NCBI RefSeq assembly: GCF_902706295.1
Contig: NZ_CACSJJ010000003.1
Location: 1-64,000, forward strand
Origin: Arthrobacter sp. 18067
Lineage (GTDB): Bacteria > Actinomycetota > Actinomycetes > Actinomycetales > Micrococcaceae
Length of the DNA: 64,000 bases
Direction of reading: 5' to 3'
Numbering within the stretch: position 1 is the first letter of the stretch; each line of letters opens with the position of its first letter. Below the pieces are notes generated by a model. It saw only the letters and a program-made list of their open reading frames with translations. It was not told the DNA's origin and did not search any database. Positions 47,607 to 56,464 of the stretch are shown in pieces. The translations under genes were made by a program, and so were the position numbers.

Positions 47607-48962
47607 ATGAGCATGCTCGGCATGAAATGGAAGCTCCACGGCAACGGCAAGTCCATTCGCCCCGGCCACGTGGTGGCACCCGACGAGCGGCTCGCCTGGC
47701 CTTTGACCATCGGCATCGGCATGCAGCACGTGGTGGCCATGTTCGGCGCCACCTTCCTGGTCCCCATCATCACGGGCATGCCGCCGGCCACCACCCTCCT
47801 CTTCTCTGGCATCGGCACCCTGCTGTTCCTCGTCATCACCAAGGGCCGCGTGCCCAGCTACCTGGGGTCGAGCTTCGCGTTCATCGCCCCGATCATGGCC
47901 TCCCAGCAGCAGTACGGCGTCAGTGGCGCCTTGGGCGGCGTGGTGCTTGCCGGCGTCGTACTGGCGCTTATTGGTGCGGTGGTCCAGAAGTTTGGCGCCG
48001 AATGGATCAACCGGCTCATGCCGCCGATTGTCACCGGTGCCATCGTGGCACTGATCGGCCTGAACCTGGCGCCGGCTGCCAAGTCGAACTTCGATGCCGC
48101 TCCCGTCACCGCGCTGATCACGCTGGTCACGATCATTCTGGTCTCTGTTCTGTTCAGGGGGATCCTGGGACGCTTGAGCATTCTGGTGGGTGTTGTGGTG
48201 GGGTACCTCGTGGCGATGATGCGTGGCGAGGTTTCTTACGAAAAGATGGACGCCGCCGCGTGGGTTGGCCTGCCGCTCTTCCAGACGCCCGAGTTCCATA
48301 TCGGCGTGGTGGGATTGTTCGTGCCGGTGGTGCTGGTGCTCGTCGCTGAGAACGTGGGGCACGTGAAGTCTGTGGCCGCGATGACCGGCCAGAACCTCGA
48401 CGGCGTCTCCGGCCGCGCGCTGATGGCCGACGGCGCCGCGACGGTACTTGCCGGGTTCGGCGGCGGTTCCGGAACCACGACCTACGCGGAAAACATCGGC
48501 GTCATGGCCGCCACCAAGGTCTACTCGACGGCGGCCTACTGGGTGGCCGGTATTTTCGCCATTTTGCTGAGCTTCTCGCCGAAATTCGGCGAACTGATCG
48601 CGACCGTCCCGCCCGGCGTCCTGGGCGGTGCCGCGACCATGCTCTACGGCATGATCGGCGTGCTCGGCGTGAAAATCTGGGTGCAGAACAAGGTCAACTT
48701 CTCCAACCCGATCAACCTGACGACGGCCGCTGTGGCTCTGATTATCGGCATCGCGGACTACACGTGGACCATTGGCGAGCTGAAGTTCACGGGCATTGCA
48801 CTCGGTTCCGCTGCTGCCCTGGTGATCTACCACGGCATGAAGGGTCTGGCGCGCTGGCGCGGGACCGTCGCTGAGCCGGAGACCGAGACGGCGGGGCTGC
48901 CGCCTGCGGTGAAGTCGGCGATGAATGCTGCGGCTAAGCGGGGCGGCAAGAAGGGGAAGTAG
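47607..48962 (+). CDS. NCS2 family uracil/xanthine permease
   Basis: A 451-residue permease with about 14 helices. QHVVAMFGATFLVPIITGMPPATTLLFSGIGT near residues 34-65 is the family opening. VLVAENVGHVKSV and GGSGTTTYAENIGVMAATKVYS are the substrate-binding half-helices of UraA. The acidic residue in AENVGH favours uracil. GAGGAAGG precedes the ATG. Confidence 0.9.
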   Translation: MSMLGMKWKLHGNGKSIRPGHVVAPDERLAWPLTIGIGMQHVVAMFGATFLVPIITGMPPATTLLFSGIGTLLFLVITKGRVPSYLGSSFAFIAPIMASQQQYGVSGALGGVVLAGVVLALIGAVVQKFGAEWINRLMPPIVTGAIVALIGLNLAPAAKSNFDAAPVTALITLVTIILVSVLFRGILGRLSILVGVVVGYLVAMMRGEVSYEKMDAAAWVGLPLFQTPEFHIGVVGLFVPVVLVLVAENVGHVKSVAAMTGQNLDGVSGRALMADGAATVLAGFGGGSGTTTYAENIGVMAATKVYSTAAYWVAGIFAILLSFSPKFGELIATVPPGVLGGAATMLYGMIGVLGVKIWVQNKVNFSNPINLTTAAVALIIGIADYTWTIGELKFTGIALGSAAALVIYHGMKGLARWRGTVAEPETETAGLPPAVKSAMNAAAKRGGKKGK

Positions 48963-48971
48963 GGGGATTAT

Positions 48972-49280
48972 TTGCTCCAGCTTAGGAGCCAGGGCGTCGT
49001 GGTGGTCTTCGCTCCGGGGCGAGTAACTGTCGACGTCGAAGTCGTCCTCAAGCACGCCCGCTCAGTAGGTGCGTCCACAGTTCCACTGACGGACGAGCCG
49101 GATTCGGATGCCCACGATCTCTCCGACGCCGTCACTCTCGCCCCACACACGCCAACGGGCAGGACCACGGAAGCGCTGCCATCGATCGTGCTGAGCCACG
49201 TTCTGGTCTCCGTGGATCACGAGCAGGCAGTGGAGTCGTCGCACCAACTCACGTCGTTGCGCGAGCAACTGGGGTACTAA
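48972..49280 (+). pseudogene. SIS-domain fragment, remnant of an RpiR-type regulator
   Basis: 102 codons from a TTG, with no convincing ribosome site. The product reads like the second half of a sugar-isomerase (SIS) domain (VVVVFAPGRV, LKHARSVGASTVPLTDEPDSDAHDLSDAVTLAP, ALPSIVLSHVLVSVDHEQA) without the first half or the N-terminal HTH of RpiR/MurR regulators. A decayed gene at an island boundary is the simplest reading. Confidence 0.5.
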
Positions 49281-49300
49281 GCCTGCCAATCCGCAGCGGC

Positions 49301-49888
49301 CTAGAGGGGACCGCTCAGTGCTCTTGCGACTGTGGACGTACTGACTCCCAAGGTGTCAGCAATCTCGCTGAGAGTCATCTTCTTGCTCCTGAGGTTCCGC
49401 GCCGCTTCCAGTTTGTGGGGGGTCATCGCCGGTGGCCGCCCGCCAAGGCGCCCACGGGCCCGGGCTGCCGCGAGCCCCACCGTGGTTCGCTCGGACAACC
49501 TGCTGCGTTCATACTTCGCTATGGATTCGAACAACCCAAGGATCACACGACCGTGCTGGCCTCCGGTATCCAACCACGGTTCCGCCACTACCCGGAAGCT
49601 CACGCTCCGCTCGGCCAGCAGCGCAATGATGCCCACCAAGTCCGAGGTACTGCGCCCCAGCCGCGTCAAGTCACTCACGAGCAGCGAGTCCCCCGGCTTG
49701 AGCGCCTCGAAGCAGGCCTCCCACTGCCCCCTGAGTTCAGTGGCCCCGGTTGCACGCTCCTCATAGACATCCACTGCTCCGGCTGCCTTGAGCACTTGGA
49801 CCTGATCAGCAAGGGACGGCCCAAACGTGCTTTCCCTGGCGTAACCAATAGAAATATTGAGTCTATCCAATTTCCCAAAAACCCCCAT
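49301..49888 (-). CDS. Serine recombinase (resolvase/invertase family)
   Basis: About 195 residues. The catalytic domain opens with IGYARESTFGPSLADQ (nucleophile Ser in ARES) and has LLVSDLTRLGRSTSDLVGIIALL and the long E-helix KYERSRLSERTTVGLAAARARGR. A C-terminal Hin-like HTH (KMTLSEIADTLGVSTSTVARAL) follows. The start is uncertain: ATG 49888 is used, but upstream in-frame ATGs exist and none has a good ribosome site. It lies at the left edge of the lasso peptide island. Confidence 0.8.
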   Translation of the reverse strand: MGVFGKLDRLNISIGYARESTFGPSLADQVQVLKAAGAVDVYEERATGATELRGQWEACFEALKPGDSLLVSDLTRLGRSTSDLVGIIALLAERSVSFRVVAEPWLDTGGQHGRVILGLFESIAKYERSRLSERTTVGLAAARARGRLGGRPPAMTPHKLEAARNLRSKKMTLSEIADTLGVSTSTVARALSGPL

Positions 49889-50104
49889 TTTTGAGTTGAA
49901 ATTATTTGAATACCGTATTGAGTTTTGACGCATAACTATCTGCAAATAGGCTCAGCAGGTATACAGCGTTCACAAGTGCCAGATAATGACTTTTGGGAAG
50001 CGCATCAGCAATCTTGCCATGGCTGGGACCACAGCATCCGCCCCGCCAGTATGACATAACAGAATTAGAAACTAAAACAACTTTAAGAAAGCTTTTGATG
50101 GCTC

Positions 50105-50134
50105 TTGTCACGTTCTCGACCAGAAGTGATACTC
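50105..50134 (+). promoter_or_regulatory. Candidate promoter of the lasso peptide operon
   Basis: TTGTCA (50105-50110) and GATACT (50129-50134) are 18 nt apart, about 50 nt upstream of the precursor gene in an AT-rich stretch. No operator was recognised. Confidence 0.35.
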
Positions 50135-50183
50135 GAGTTACAACCGGCAAAGTAGCCGTGTAATTATCACCTAGGGAGGAGGG

Positions 50184-50321
50184 ATGATGATGAAAAGCAA
50201 CTATTCTGCTCCGCGTGTAGCGCGGGTGGGTTCGTTCCGTGAAGTGACAAACGGTGTTTGGTTCGGGCGCTGGCGCGACATCTTCGGCGGTCGGGCATTC
50301 GTTAAGGTCGACATCGGCTGA
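50184..50321 (+). CDS. Lasso peptide precursor (A gene)
   Basis: 45 codons with the strong GGGAGGAGGG upstream of three consecutive ATGs (50184, 50187, 50190); 50187 or 50190 have the best spacing. The leader contains the RRE-binding pattern YxxPxxxxxGxFxxxTxG (Y-SA-P, then VGSFREVTNG). Cleavage after Thr-Asn leaves Thr at -2, as in known lasso peptides. The core then begins GVWFGRWRD, so Gly1 and Asp9 can form a nine-residue macrolactam ring, with IFGGRAFVKVDIG as loop and tail. There is no Cys, so it is a class II type. The RD-(L/I)-FGG segment and a following Phe match propeptin as I remember it. Confidence 0.92.
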   Translation: MMMKSNYSAPRVARVGSFREVTNGVWFGRWRDIFGGRAFVKVDIG

Positions 50322-50338
50322 TAGCAGCACAGAGGTAC

Positions 50339-50375
50339 GAGCGGGAGCCTCGTCATCGTGACGAGGCTCCCGCTC
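50339..50375 (+). terminator. Attenuator-like hairpin between precursor and cyclase genes
   Basis: GAGCGGGAGCCTCGTCA pairs perfectly with 50359-50375 around a TCG loop, giving a 17-bp stem just after the precursor stop. No long T run follows, so partial termination or 3' end protection of the precursor mRNA is likely. Confidence 0.75.
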
Positions 50376-50423
50376 TGCATCAGGCTTTCATTCGCTCCAT
50401 CACACGTCAGGTGCCAGGACTCA

Positions 50424-52088
50424 ATGCCACAACTTTTCTTAGCCAACAGGGGCAGTGCCTCGGGATTGGTCGACGGATCAACGGCGTTGCCGTCCAGCGC
50501 CGATGTCACCATCCTCGATTCCAGGCTCAGTGAACGTCAAGTGAGCGATTCCGCTGTCTCCAACCATCATTTCCGTGATGACCATGGCGCAAGCCCGGGC
50601 TACGCACGCGCGACCACCGGATCAATCTCAACTGCAGAGGCGCTGTACTGGACCGACGTCAGCGGAGTGCCGATTGCCTCGACGTCCCAGGGAGCACTGC
50701 GGCAGATTGCCCACAGCAAGCTCGATGACAGCAGGGTCCGCCTGGCACTCTGCACAAATTTGCCTGGCTTCCTGCGCCACCTTCCGTTCTGGGAAGGAAT
50801 CAATGCAGTGAAACCAGGCTCCACGCTGACCTATGACAATGGGCGTCCCAAGGTGCTGGATCAGGCAGTTGCGGCGGACCACCCCCACCTGGATATATCC
50901 GAGGCGGCTAAACTGCTGCTGGCTGAGCTGACGCGGTCCATGGAACGCCGAATCCAGTCCTACGGGAATCTGAGCGCTGATGTATCCGGCGGCATGGATT
51001 CCACCAGCCTGGCCTACATTCTGGATTCACTTCAGGAAGAAAGCATCTACTACCATGCGGGCACGGACGATCCCCATAACCGGGATAGCCAGTTCGCGCG
51101 TCGAGCAGCATCGGAATTACGCGGGCAATTCACCGAACTGGAGTCACTGACCGCCACGTCGGGCGCGTTCAGCGAATTCGATCAGAACATCCAGGGCCTC
51201 GATGACGGTCCACTGGCATGGGCCGGGAATTCCAAGCACCTTGGATTACTGCTCACTGACGCCTCCCGACGTGGGGTCAAGGCTCACCTGACGGGCGTTG
51301 GCGGCGACGAATTGTTTGATCCACTTCCCGCCACAGCCCTCGATCTCCTCAGGGGTTCATCGTGGAAAGCCGGTCTCCGGATAATTCGCCGCTTAGGCAA
51401 AATGCAGCGGTGGTCGACGCTGGCCGTAGCCCGAGCGGTCGGATCCAACGCCAACTTTGAAACCGAGATGCTACGGCGTATTGACACCCCAGCGGGGAAC
51501 ATCGTGGGGCCCGCGGAGGCCTTCTCCTGGGCTCCCGGATTCGGCCTCTCCAAATTTGCCACAGCAGAAACCCGGGAGGTAGTCGTGCAGAAAGTGAAGG
51601 ATGCTCTCAAACAGGGAGTCCGGCCACACCATAAGGACCGCTTCAGGCATCAGATGACCGAGGCAATCATGTTTCAAGGCGAAGTTGTGCGGCAAGTGGG
51701 CCATGCCTACGAACACCTCGGCGTCGCTTGGGAGGCGCCCTACTTGGATGATGCGGTAGTCCGTCTCATTCTGAGTCTGCCTACAGACATCCTCATTGGA
51801 ACCCGCGACAACAAACCACTCCTGGCGCGGGCGACGGAGCCTGTTGTCCCCCGATGGTTGTTTACCCGCGAAGACAAGGGTGAATACAGTTCCGACCTGT
51901 TCACCGAGTACAAGAAGCGTCGACACGACCTGTCCCGCCTTTTCGACGAAAGCTATTTGGTCGACATGGGTCATATCAACGCAGACGCTGTGCGCGACGC
52001 CTTGAGCATGCCGGCAGTCAGCACGGACGAACTCTTTGAAATCGAACAACTCGCCGGTGTCGAGAGATGGGTAAGGGCCATTCAATGA
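50424..52088 (+). CDS. Lasso cyclase (asparagine synthetase homologue, C protein)
   Basis: Adenylates the Asp9 side chain and closes the ring onto Gly1. A 554-residue AsnB-like protein: the N-terminal glutaminase-like part lacks the catalytic Cys, as expected of lasso cyclases. The ATP PP-loop SGGMDS is at residues 188-193, and GVGGDELFDPLP is the second conserved block. I chose ATG 50424 (AGGA upstream); an earlier in-frame GTG lies inside the hairpin. Its stop overlaps the RRE gene (ATGA). Confidence 0.92.
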   Translation: MPQLFLANRGSASGLVDGSTALPSSADVTILDSRLSERQVSDSAVSNHHFRDDHGASPGYARATTGSISTAEALYWTDVSGVPIASTSQGALRQIAHSKLDDSRVRLALCTNLPGFLRHLPFWEGINAVKPGSTLTYDNGRPKVLDQAVAADHPHLDISEAAKLLLAELTRSMERRIQSYGNLSADVSGGMDSTSLAYILDSLQEESIYYHAGTDDPHNRDSQFARRAASELRGQFTELESLTATSGAFSEFDQNIQGLDDGPLAWAGNSKHLGLLLTDASRRGVKAHLTGVGGDELFDPLPATALDLLRGSSWKAGLRIIRRLGKMQRWSTLAVARAVGSNANFETEMLRRIDTPAGNIVGPAEAFSWAPGFGLSKFATAETREVVVQKVKDALKQGVRPHHKDRFRHQMTEAIMFQGEVVRQVGHAYEHLGVAWEAPYLDDAVVRLILSLPTDILIGTRDNKPLLARATEPVVPRWLFTREDKGEYSSDLFTEYKKRRHDLSRLFDESYLVDMGHINADAVRDALSMPAVSTDELFEIEQLAGVERWVRAIQ

Positions 52089-52387
52089 GGAAGAAGACAA
52101 CCCGCACCATCGAAGCTACAGACATATTCCAACCTTCACGGAAAATTACCTTCAACGTTGATGATGACGGAGTAACAGTCTTCGACGCCCGTGGCGGCGC
52201 TTACTGGCGTGGAAACGCCACAGCAGCCGACGTCATGGCCGCAATCGAGCAAAAACTCGATGTGGGTGACGTCGTTGACAAAATCTCTGAATCCTACGGA
52301 GTTGACCACCACCGTGTGCGTCAGGACGTCCACGCATTGATTGGTGAGCTACAGAAGTCCGGAATTATCCGGAGAGTCAGCCCATGA
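52085..52387 (+). CDS. Lasso peptide RRE protein (PqqD-like, B1)
   Basis: A 100-residue winged-helix PqqD-type protein that binds the leader and delivers the precursor to the protease. The beta hairpin DDGVTVFDARGGAYWRGN near residues 25-42 is the typical RRE strand set, and VVDKISESYGVDHHRVRQDVHALIGELQKSGII is the helical half. It has ATGA overlaps on both sides. Confidence 0.9.
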   Translation: MRKKTTRTIEATDIFQPSRKITFNVDDDGVTVFDARGGAYWRGNATAADVMAAIEQKLDVGDVVDKISESYGVDHHRVRQDVHALIGELQKSGIIRRVSP

Positions 52388-52815
52388 GCCTCCCCATTAG
52401 TCCACAGCCGACCGTTATGCCACAGGGGCTGTTTCGGTTGCGGACACACGCGGTAGTCGGCGTCGCCTGGGTCATGACCTTGCTGCCGCCGACGCTTCTT
52501 CAGTCAGTTCTCCAGGGCATCGCACATTCACATCGTTCCACCAGGGCCCATCAAGCGCGCCTTATGAGGGCAGCCGTATGCGCCGTTAGCGCCCGCTGCG
52601 CCGGCGAGGGGTGCCTGCAGCGGTCGATCGCAGCCTTCATGCTGTGCCGGATGGAAGGTCACTCTCCGGGATGGAAAACGGGATACCAACTTGAGCCATT
52701 CGCTGCCCATGCATGGATTGAAGTGGACGGGGTGCCGATCGACGAGCCCCATCGCATCCGCAGCTACGTCCCCGTCCTCACCGTGGCTCAGCCCGGAGAA
52801 GCGAGTAACAAATGA
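52384..52815 (+). CDS. Lasso leader peptidase (transglutaminase-like, B2)
   Basis: Removes the leader before or during cyclisation. A 143-residue protein of the lasso B2 family: nucleophile Cys77 (GEGCLQRSIA), His109 (AAHAWIEVDG) and a following Asp complete the Cys-His-Asp triad. The N-terminal portion is the usual helical region. It is coupled to its neighbours by 4-nt overlaps. Confidence 0.9.
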   Translation: MSLPISPQPTVMPQGLFRLRTHAVVGVAWVMTLLPPTLLQSVLQGIAHSHRSTRAHQARLMRAAVCAVSARCAGEGCLQRSIAAFMLCRMEGHSPGWKTGYQLEPFAAHAWIEVDGVPIDEPHRIRSYVPVLTVAQPGEASNK

Positions 52816-54632
52816 AGACCACAGCCAATACCTCTCGACGCGCCGGGCTTACTGAACTGTTCCGCCACGTAGCCTTTCAACGCCGACTCGTTGTCCTCAT
52901 CGTGCTCCTCAGCCTTCTGGGATCTGCGCTTTCCTTGGCACAACCTTTGCTGGTCCGTGAAGTGATCGACCGAGTCAGCGCTTCCAAGCCCTTGGAACTC
53001 CTGCCGTGGCTTGTTGGCGGGCTCATCCTTGTGGGGGGAGTTCTTGGTGGCATCAGGCAGTACCTGATCCAGCGCACCGCCGAGACGGCCATTAGGATGT
53101 CACGCCACAACCTCATCGACCACATTCTTCACCTTCCGGTTCCCACATTGGACCAGCGCCGCGTAGGCGATCTCGTCGCACGTGTCACGACAGACACCAC
53201 AGTGATCCGCAACATGCTCAGCCAAGGCTTTGTGGAATCCTTCGCAGGTGTTTTCACCATCATCGGCGCCCTCGTGGCAATGCTCTTCCTGGACCCCGTT
53301 CTGGTGATCATTGCCCTTGGAGCCGCCCTGGCCTCGGTCGCAGCAGTCGTTTGGGTCACCTCCTACATCGAACGCGCCAGCCTCGGCGTACAAACTGCCC
53401 TGGGGAAACTCTCATCCTCCATGGACCGCGCCATCCGAGCGACACGAACTGTGCGAGCAGCCAACGCAAGTACACGTGAATCCCAACGCGTTAAGGAAGA
53501 CGCGAACGGCGTCTGGACCATAGGATTACGCGTTGCGGCCATCACAGCCTTGGTTTCCCCGATTTCCTCCATCGCTATGCAAGTGACCTTCCTCGCCGTT
53601 ATCGGAGTCGGCGGGCTCAGAGTGGCATCGGGCGAATTGACTGTGGCGGACCTCGTTTCGTTCATTCTCTTCCTGTTCCTCCTTATCATGCCCCTCGGAC
53701 AACTGTTCGGAACCGTGAGTGCGATAGGGGAAGCTCTCGGAGGCGTGGCGCGCATTAACGAGATCCTGCAGCTCCCCACCGAACAAGACGCACCTGTCGT
53801 TGTGGGCAACGTGGTCCCCACCATCAGAGATTCCAGTCTGGTTTTCCGTGGTGTGAGCTTTGAGTACGACCATCCTTCCGAGGAGACAGAAGGGTCAAGT
53901 CGGCGGTCAACGTTGAGCGATGTCTCATTCCAGATCAAATCCCGACAGCGGGTTGCAATCGTCGGCCCATCCGGGGCAGGCAAGAGCACCATCCTGAATC
54001 TTATCGCCCGCTTTTACGATGCTTCCGATGGGCAAATCCTGTTTGGCGGAACCGACGTTGACCAAGTAGCCAGGTCGGCGGTCCGGGCCAACATCGCCTA
54101 TGTCGAGCAGGACGCACCCGCTGTTGCCGGGACCCTCCGGGACAACCTGAACATAGGGAGTCCGGATGCCTCCGACGAGGACATGATGGCCATTCTTGAA
54201 CGGCTGAATCTCACAGCTGTCCTTCAGAGGTCAGAACTTGGCCTCGACGCGGAAGTCGGTGAAGGAGCTGTGCTCCTCTCCGGAGGAGAACGGCAGCGAA
54301 TTGCTGTGGCCCGAGCCCTGCTCGCAAACCCTTCAATGCTTCTTCTGGACGAATCAACCTCCAACCTGGACGGGGTCAGTGAGGAAAAGGTGAGGGAGCT
54401 CATCGCCGACGTAACCTCGGGGTGCACTTTGGTCATCGTTGCCCACCGCCTCGCCACCGTGCAAAGCTCGGACTTGATCCTGGTGCTCGATGAAGGCAAG
54501 GTCGTGGCAAGCGGTACCCACACAGAATTGATGCAGACCTCGTCTCTTTATCGGGAACTCGCTCAGAACCAATTCCTGACAAATGAGATGGCCTATGAAG
54601 CAACGACACCCGAGCACGACGCAAAGCGCTGA
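52812..54632 (+). CDS. ABC exporter of the lasso peptide (D protein)
   Basis: A 606-residue half-transporter. The six-helix membrane domain covers about residues 20-320 and the ATPase domain follows. Walker A is GPSGAGKST, the signature is LSGGERQRIAVARALL, and Walker B is MLLLDEST. As in other lasso clusters it should export the mature peptide and provide self-protection. It has an ATGA overlap with the protease gene. Confidence 0.92.
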   Translation: MKTTANTSRRAGLTELFRHVAFQRRLVVLIVLLSLLGSALSLAQPLLVREVIDRVSASKPLELLPWLVGGLILVGGVLGGIRQYLIQRTAETAIRMSRHNLIDHILHLPVPTLDQRRVGDLVARVTTDTTVIRNMLSQGFVESFAGVFTIIGALVAMLFLDPVLVIIALGAALASVAAVVWVTSYIERASLGVQTALGKLSSSMDRAIRATRTVRAANASTRESQRVKEDANGVWTIGLRVAAITALVSPISSIAMQVTFLAVIGVGGLRVASGELTVADLVSFILFLFLLIMPLGQLFGTVSAIGEALGGVARINEILQLPTEQDAPVVVGNVVPTIRDSSLVFRGVSFEYDHPSEETEGSSRRSTLSDVSFQIKSRQRVAIVGPSGAGKSTILNLIARFYDASDGQILFGGTDVDQVARSAVRANIAYVEQDAPAVAGTLRDNLNIGSPDASDEDMMAILERLNLTAVLQRSELGLDAEVGEGAVLLSGGERQRIAVARALLANPSMLLLDESTSNLDGVSEEKVRELIADVTSGCTLVIVAHRLATVQSSDLILVLDEGKVVASGTHTELMQTSSLYRELAQNQFLTNEMAYEATTPEHDAKR

Positions 54633-55749
54633 TCCAGAAAACGTTCGCCCCTCCGTGGTCCGCGAATCGCTCATTCCCGTTCTGCTGAACGGTCTGGTCG
54701 GCCTCATCGTGGTTGCGGGGCTTTGGATCACCGTGGTTCCACCGGAATCACCAGGCAGGCTGTTCCAACTGGCTCTGGGGGGCCTCGTTGTCCTCGGACT
54801 CTGCCTTCGGTCAAGGTTTCCCTCGCTTGCTGCCGCGTGGACCGGAGTTGTGACGGCGGTGGGCTGGAGCTTGGGAATGACAGAGGATCCTTTCCTGGTG
54901 ACAGGGCTCTGCCTCTATGTTGCCGCAGAGCGATTCGGGACGCGCCTCTTTCCTGCATGGCTGATCGGGCTGGAAATTCTTCTGTTCACGTCCTTGCTTC
55001 TGGTCTCCGCCGAGGGTGCCGAAGCCCGCATCCGGGGAATCATCCTGGGCGCTGTCATCATCGGGGCAGCGTGGGTCCTGGGCATCCGCACCCAACGCAT
55101 GCGCTATGAAACCGAGCGCAATGCCCGGGCGCAGGAAAGGCTTCGCCTCGCCCGGGACGTCCACGACGTTCTGTCCCACACCCTGGGAGGTATTGGCGTG
55201 AGGGCCGGCGTCGTCGCCCATGTAAAGTCGTCCACCACCGACGATCTTCGATCTGCGCTGCAGGGCATCGAGTCAGACGCTCGTGATGCCTTGGGCCAAC
55301 TGCAGGTCTTGATGCGCGAGGAACGTAGTGAAACGGCTGATGACGCTCCTCCGGGAAGCCTTCCGGAACTGGTGCAGGAGCTGTCACAGTCGGCCATACG
55401 GGCCGGCATATCTGTCGTGATCGACGCCGACGAAAGTGCCCACGACCTTCCGGCCGCGCAACGAACCACCGCGTATCGAATCATTCAGGAAGCCCTGACA
55501 AACGTGATCCGTCATTCCGGAGCAGGAATCTGCCAGATCACCATCAGGACTGAGGGCGGCGGCCTGAAAATCAGCGTCCTCGACGACGGTCCAGGGGCGG
55601 CTTTGGCTTCCAAAAACGGTCACGGACTCACAGGAATGCGTGAACGGGCTCAGCTTTTGGGCGGAACCCTTGAGGCAGGACGGGATACCCGTGGATACCG
55701 CGTGGCTGTGTCACTGCCGGGAACTGCAGGGAGGGTGCAGACCCGATGA
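54595..55749 (+). CDS. Sensor histidine kinase (HisKA_3/NarX-type)
   Basis: About 384 residues. Five hydrophobic segments lie in residues 25-165. The dimerisation and phospho-acceptor helix is RLARDVHDVLSHTLGGIG (His near 190), and the ATPase domain has IIQEALTNVIRHSGA and DDGPGAALASKNGHGLTGMRERAQLLGG. The start overlaps the ABC exporter end, so it belongs to the lasso transcript. It is a likely sensor of envelope stress or of the peptide. Confidence 0.85.
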   Translation: MKQRHPSTTQSADPENVRPSVVRESLIPVLLNGLVGLIVVAGLWITVVPPESPGRLFQLALGGLVVLGLCLRSRFPSLAAAWTGVVTAVGWSLGMTEDPFLVTGLCLYVAAERFGTRLFPAWLIGLEILLFTSLLLVSAEGAEARIRGIILGAVIIGAAWVLGIRTQRMRYETERNARAQERLRLARDVHDVLSHTLGGIGVRAGVVAHVKSSTTDDLRSALQGIESDARDALGQLQVLMREERSETADDAPPGSLPELVQELSQSAIRAGISVVIDADESAHDLPAAQRTTAYRIIQEALTNVIRHSGAGICQITIRTEGGGLKISVLDDGPGAALASKNGHGLTGMRERAQLLGGTLEAGRDTRGYRVAVSLPGTAGRVQTR

Positions 55750-56399
55750 ATGAGATCAGTGTCCTCATCGCAGACGACGATGCTCACATCAGGACATCGC
55801 TGCGCCTCTTGATCGACGATGAGCCGGACATGGCGGTGTCTGCCGTGGCTGTGGACGGCGCAGATGCCGTGGAGTCCATACTGGAGCACCAACCCGATGT
55901 GGCGCTCATGGATGTTCGAATGCCACGAATGACGGGCCTTGAAGCTGCAGGCATTCTGGCCTCCCGAAAGTCCCGCACCCGGCTGGTCATGCTGACCACC
56001 TTCGATATGGACGACTACGTCTACCAAGCACTCCGCCAGGGCGCCTCCGGCTTTCTCCTCAAGAATGCGCCGCTGCCCGACATCCTCAAGGCAATCCGTA
56101 CCGCCCATGAAGGAAACGCCCTCCTCGCCCCGGAGATCACCCGCCGCCTCATAGACCGCTTCACCCTTCGCCCGGCCGTACACGACCGCATCAGCGAACT
56201 GACCGTCCGCGAACGCGAGACCTTGACGCTCATCGGACAAGGCGCCTCCAACAACGAGATAGCAGCCGCCCTGTTTCTCACGCGAACCACTGTGCGGACT
56301 TACGTGAGTCGAATACTTACGAAACTGGACGCACGGGACAGAGCCCAGCTCGTTGTCATCGCGTACGAAGGCGGCCTGGTGGGCCTTTCGACGATCTAA
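55746..56399 (+). CDS. NarL/LuxR family response regulator
   Basis: A 217-residue protein. The receiver domain has phospho-acceptor Asp56 (DVALMDVRMPRMTG), the Thr in MLTTFD and the Lys in LLKNAPL. The LuxR-type HTH is at 150-210 (LTVRERETLTLIGQGASNNEIAAALFLTRTTVRTYVSRILTKL). ATGA coupling to the kinase makes them a cognate pair, probably controlling the downstream ABC genes. Confidence 0.9.
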   Translation: MNEISVLIADDDAHIRTSLRLLIDDEPDMAVSAVAVDGADAVESILEHQPDVALMDVRMPRMTGLEAAGILASRKSRTRLVMLTTFDMDDYVYQALRQGASGFLLKNAPLPDILKAIRTAHEGNALLAPEITRRLIDRFTLRPAVHDRISELTVRERETLTLIGQGASNNEIAAALFLTRTTVRTYVSRILTKLDARDRAQLVVIAYEGGLVGLSTI

Positions 56400-56464
56400 G
56401 CGGGTGCCACGACTGTCGACACCTGCAGACAGACAAGCGGTGCTGGGCCGGATTGACTTGAGTC

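Noticed and set aside
47523..49055. 510-codon frame antisense to the nucleobase permease
   Set aside because: His/Arg/Gln-rich nonsense product opposite a clear transporter gene.
50098..50163. 21-codon frame upstream of the lasso precursor as a regulatory leader peptide
   Set aside because: Weak ribosome site, overlaps the candidate promoter, and shows no attenuator partner.
49902..50330. 142-codon minus-strand frame across the lasso precursor
   Set aside because: It covers the precursor and its ribosome site on the opposite strand, and its product has no recognisable features.
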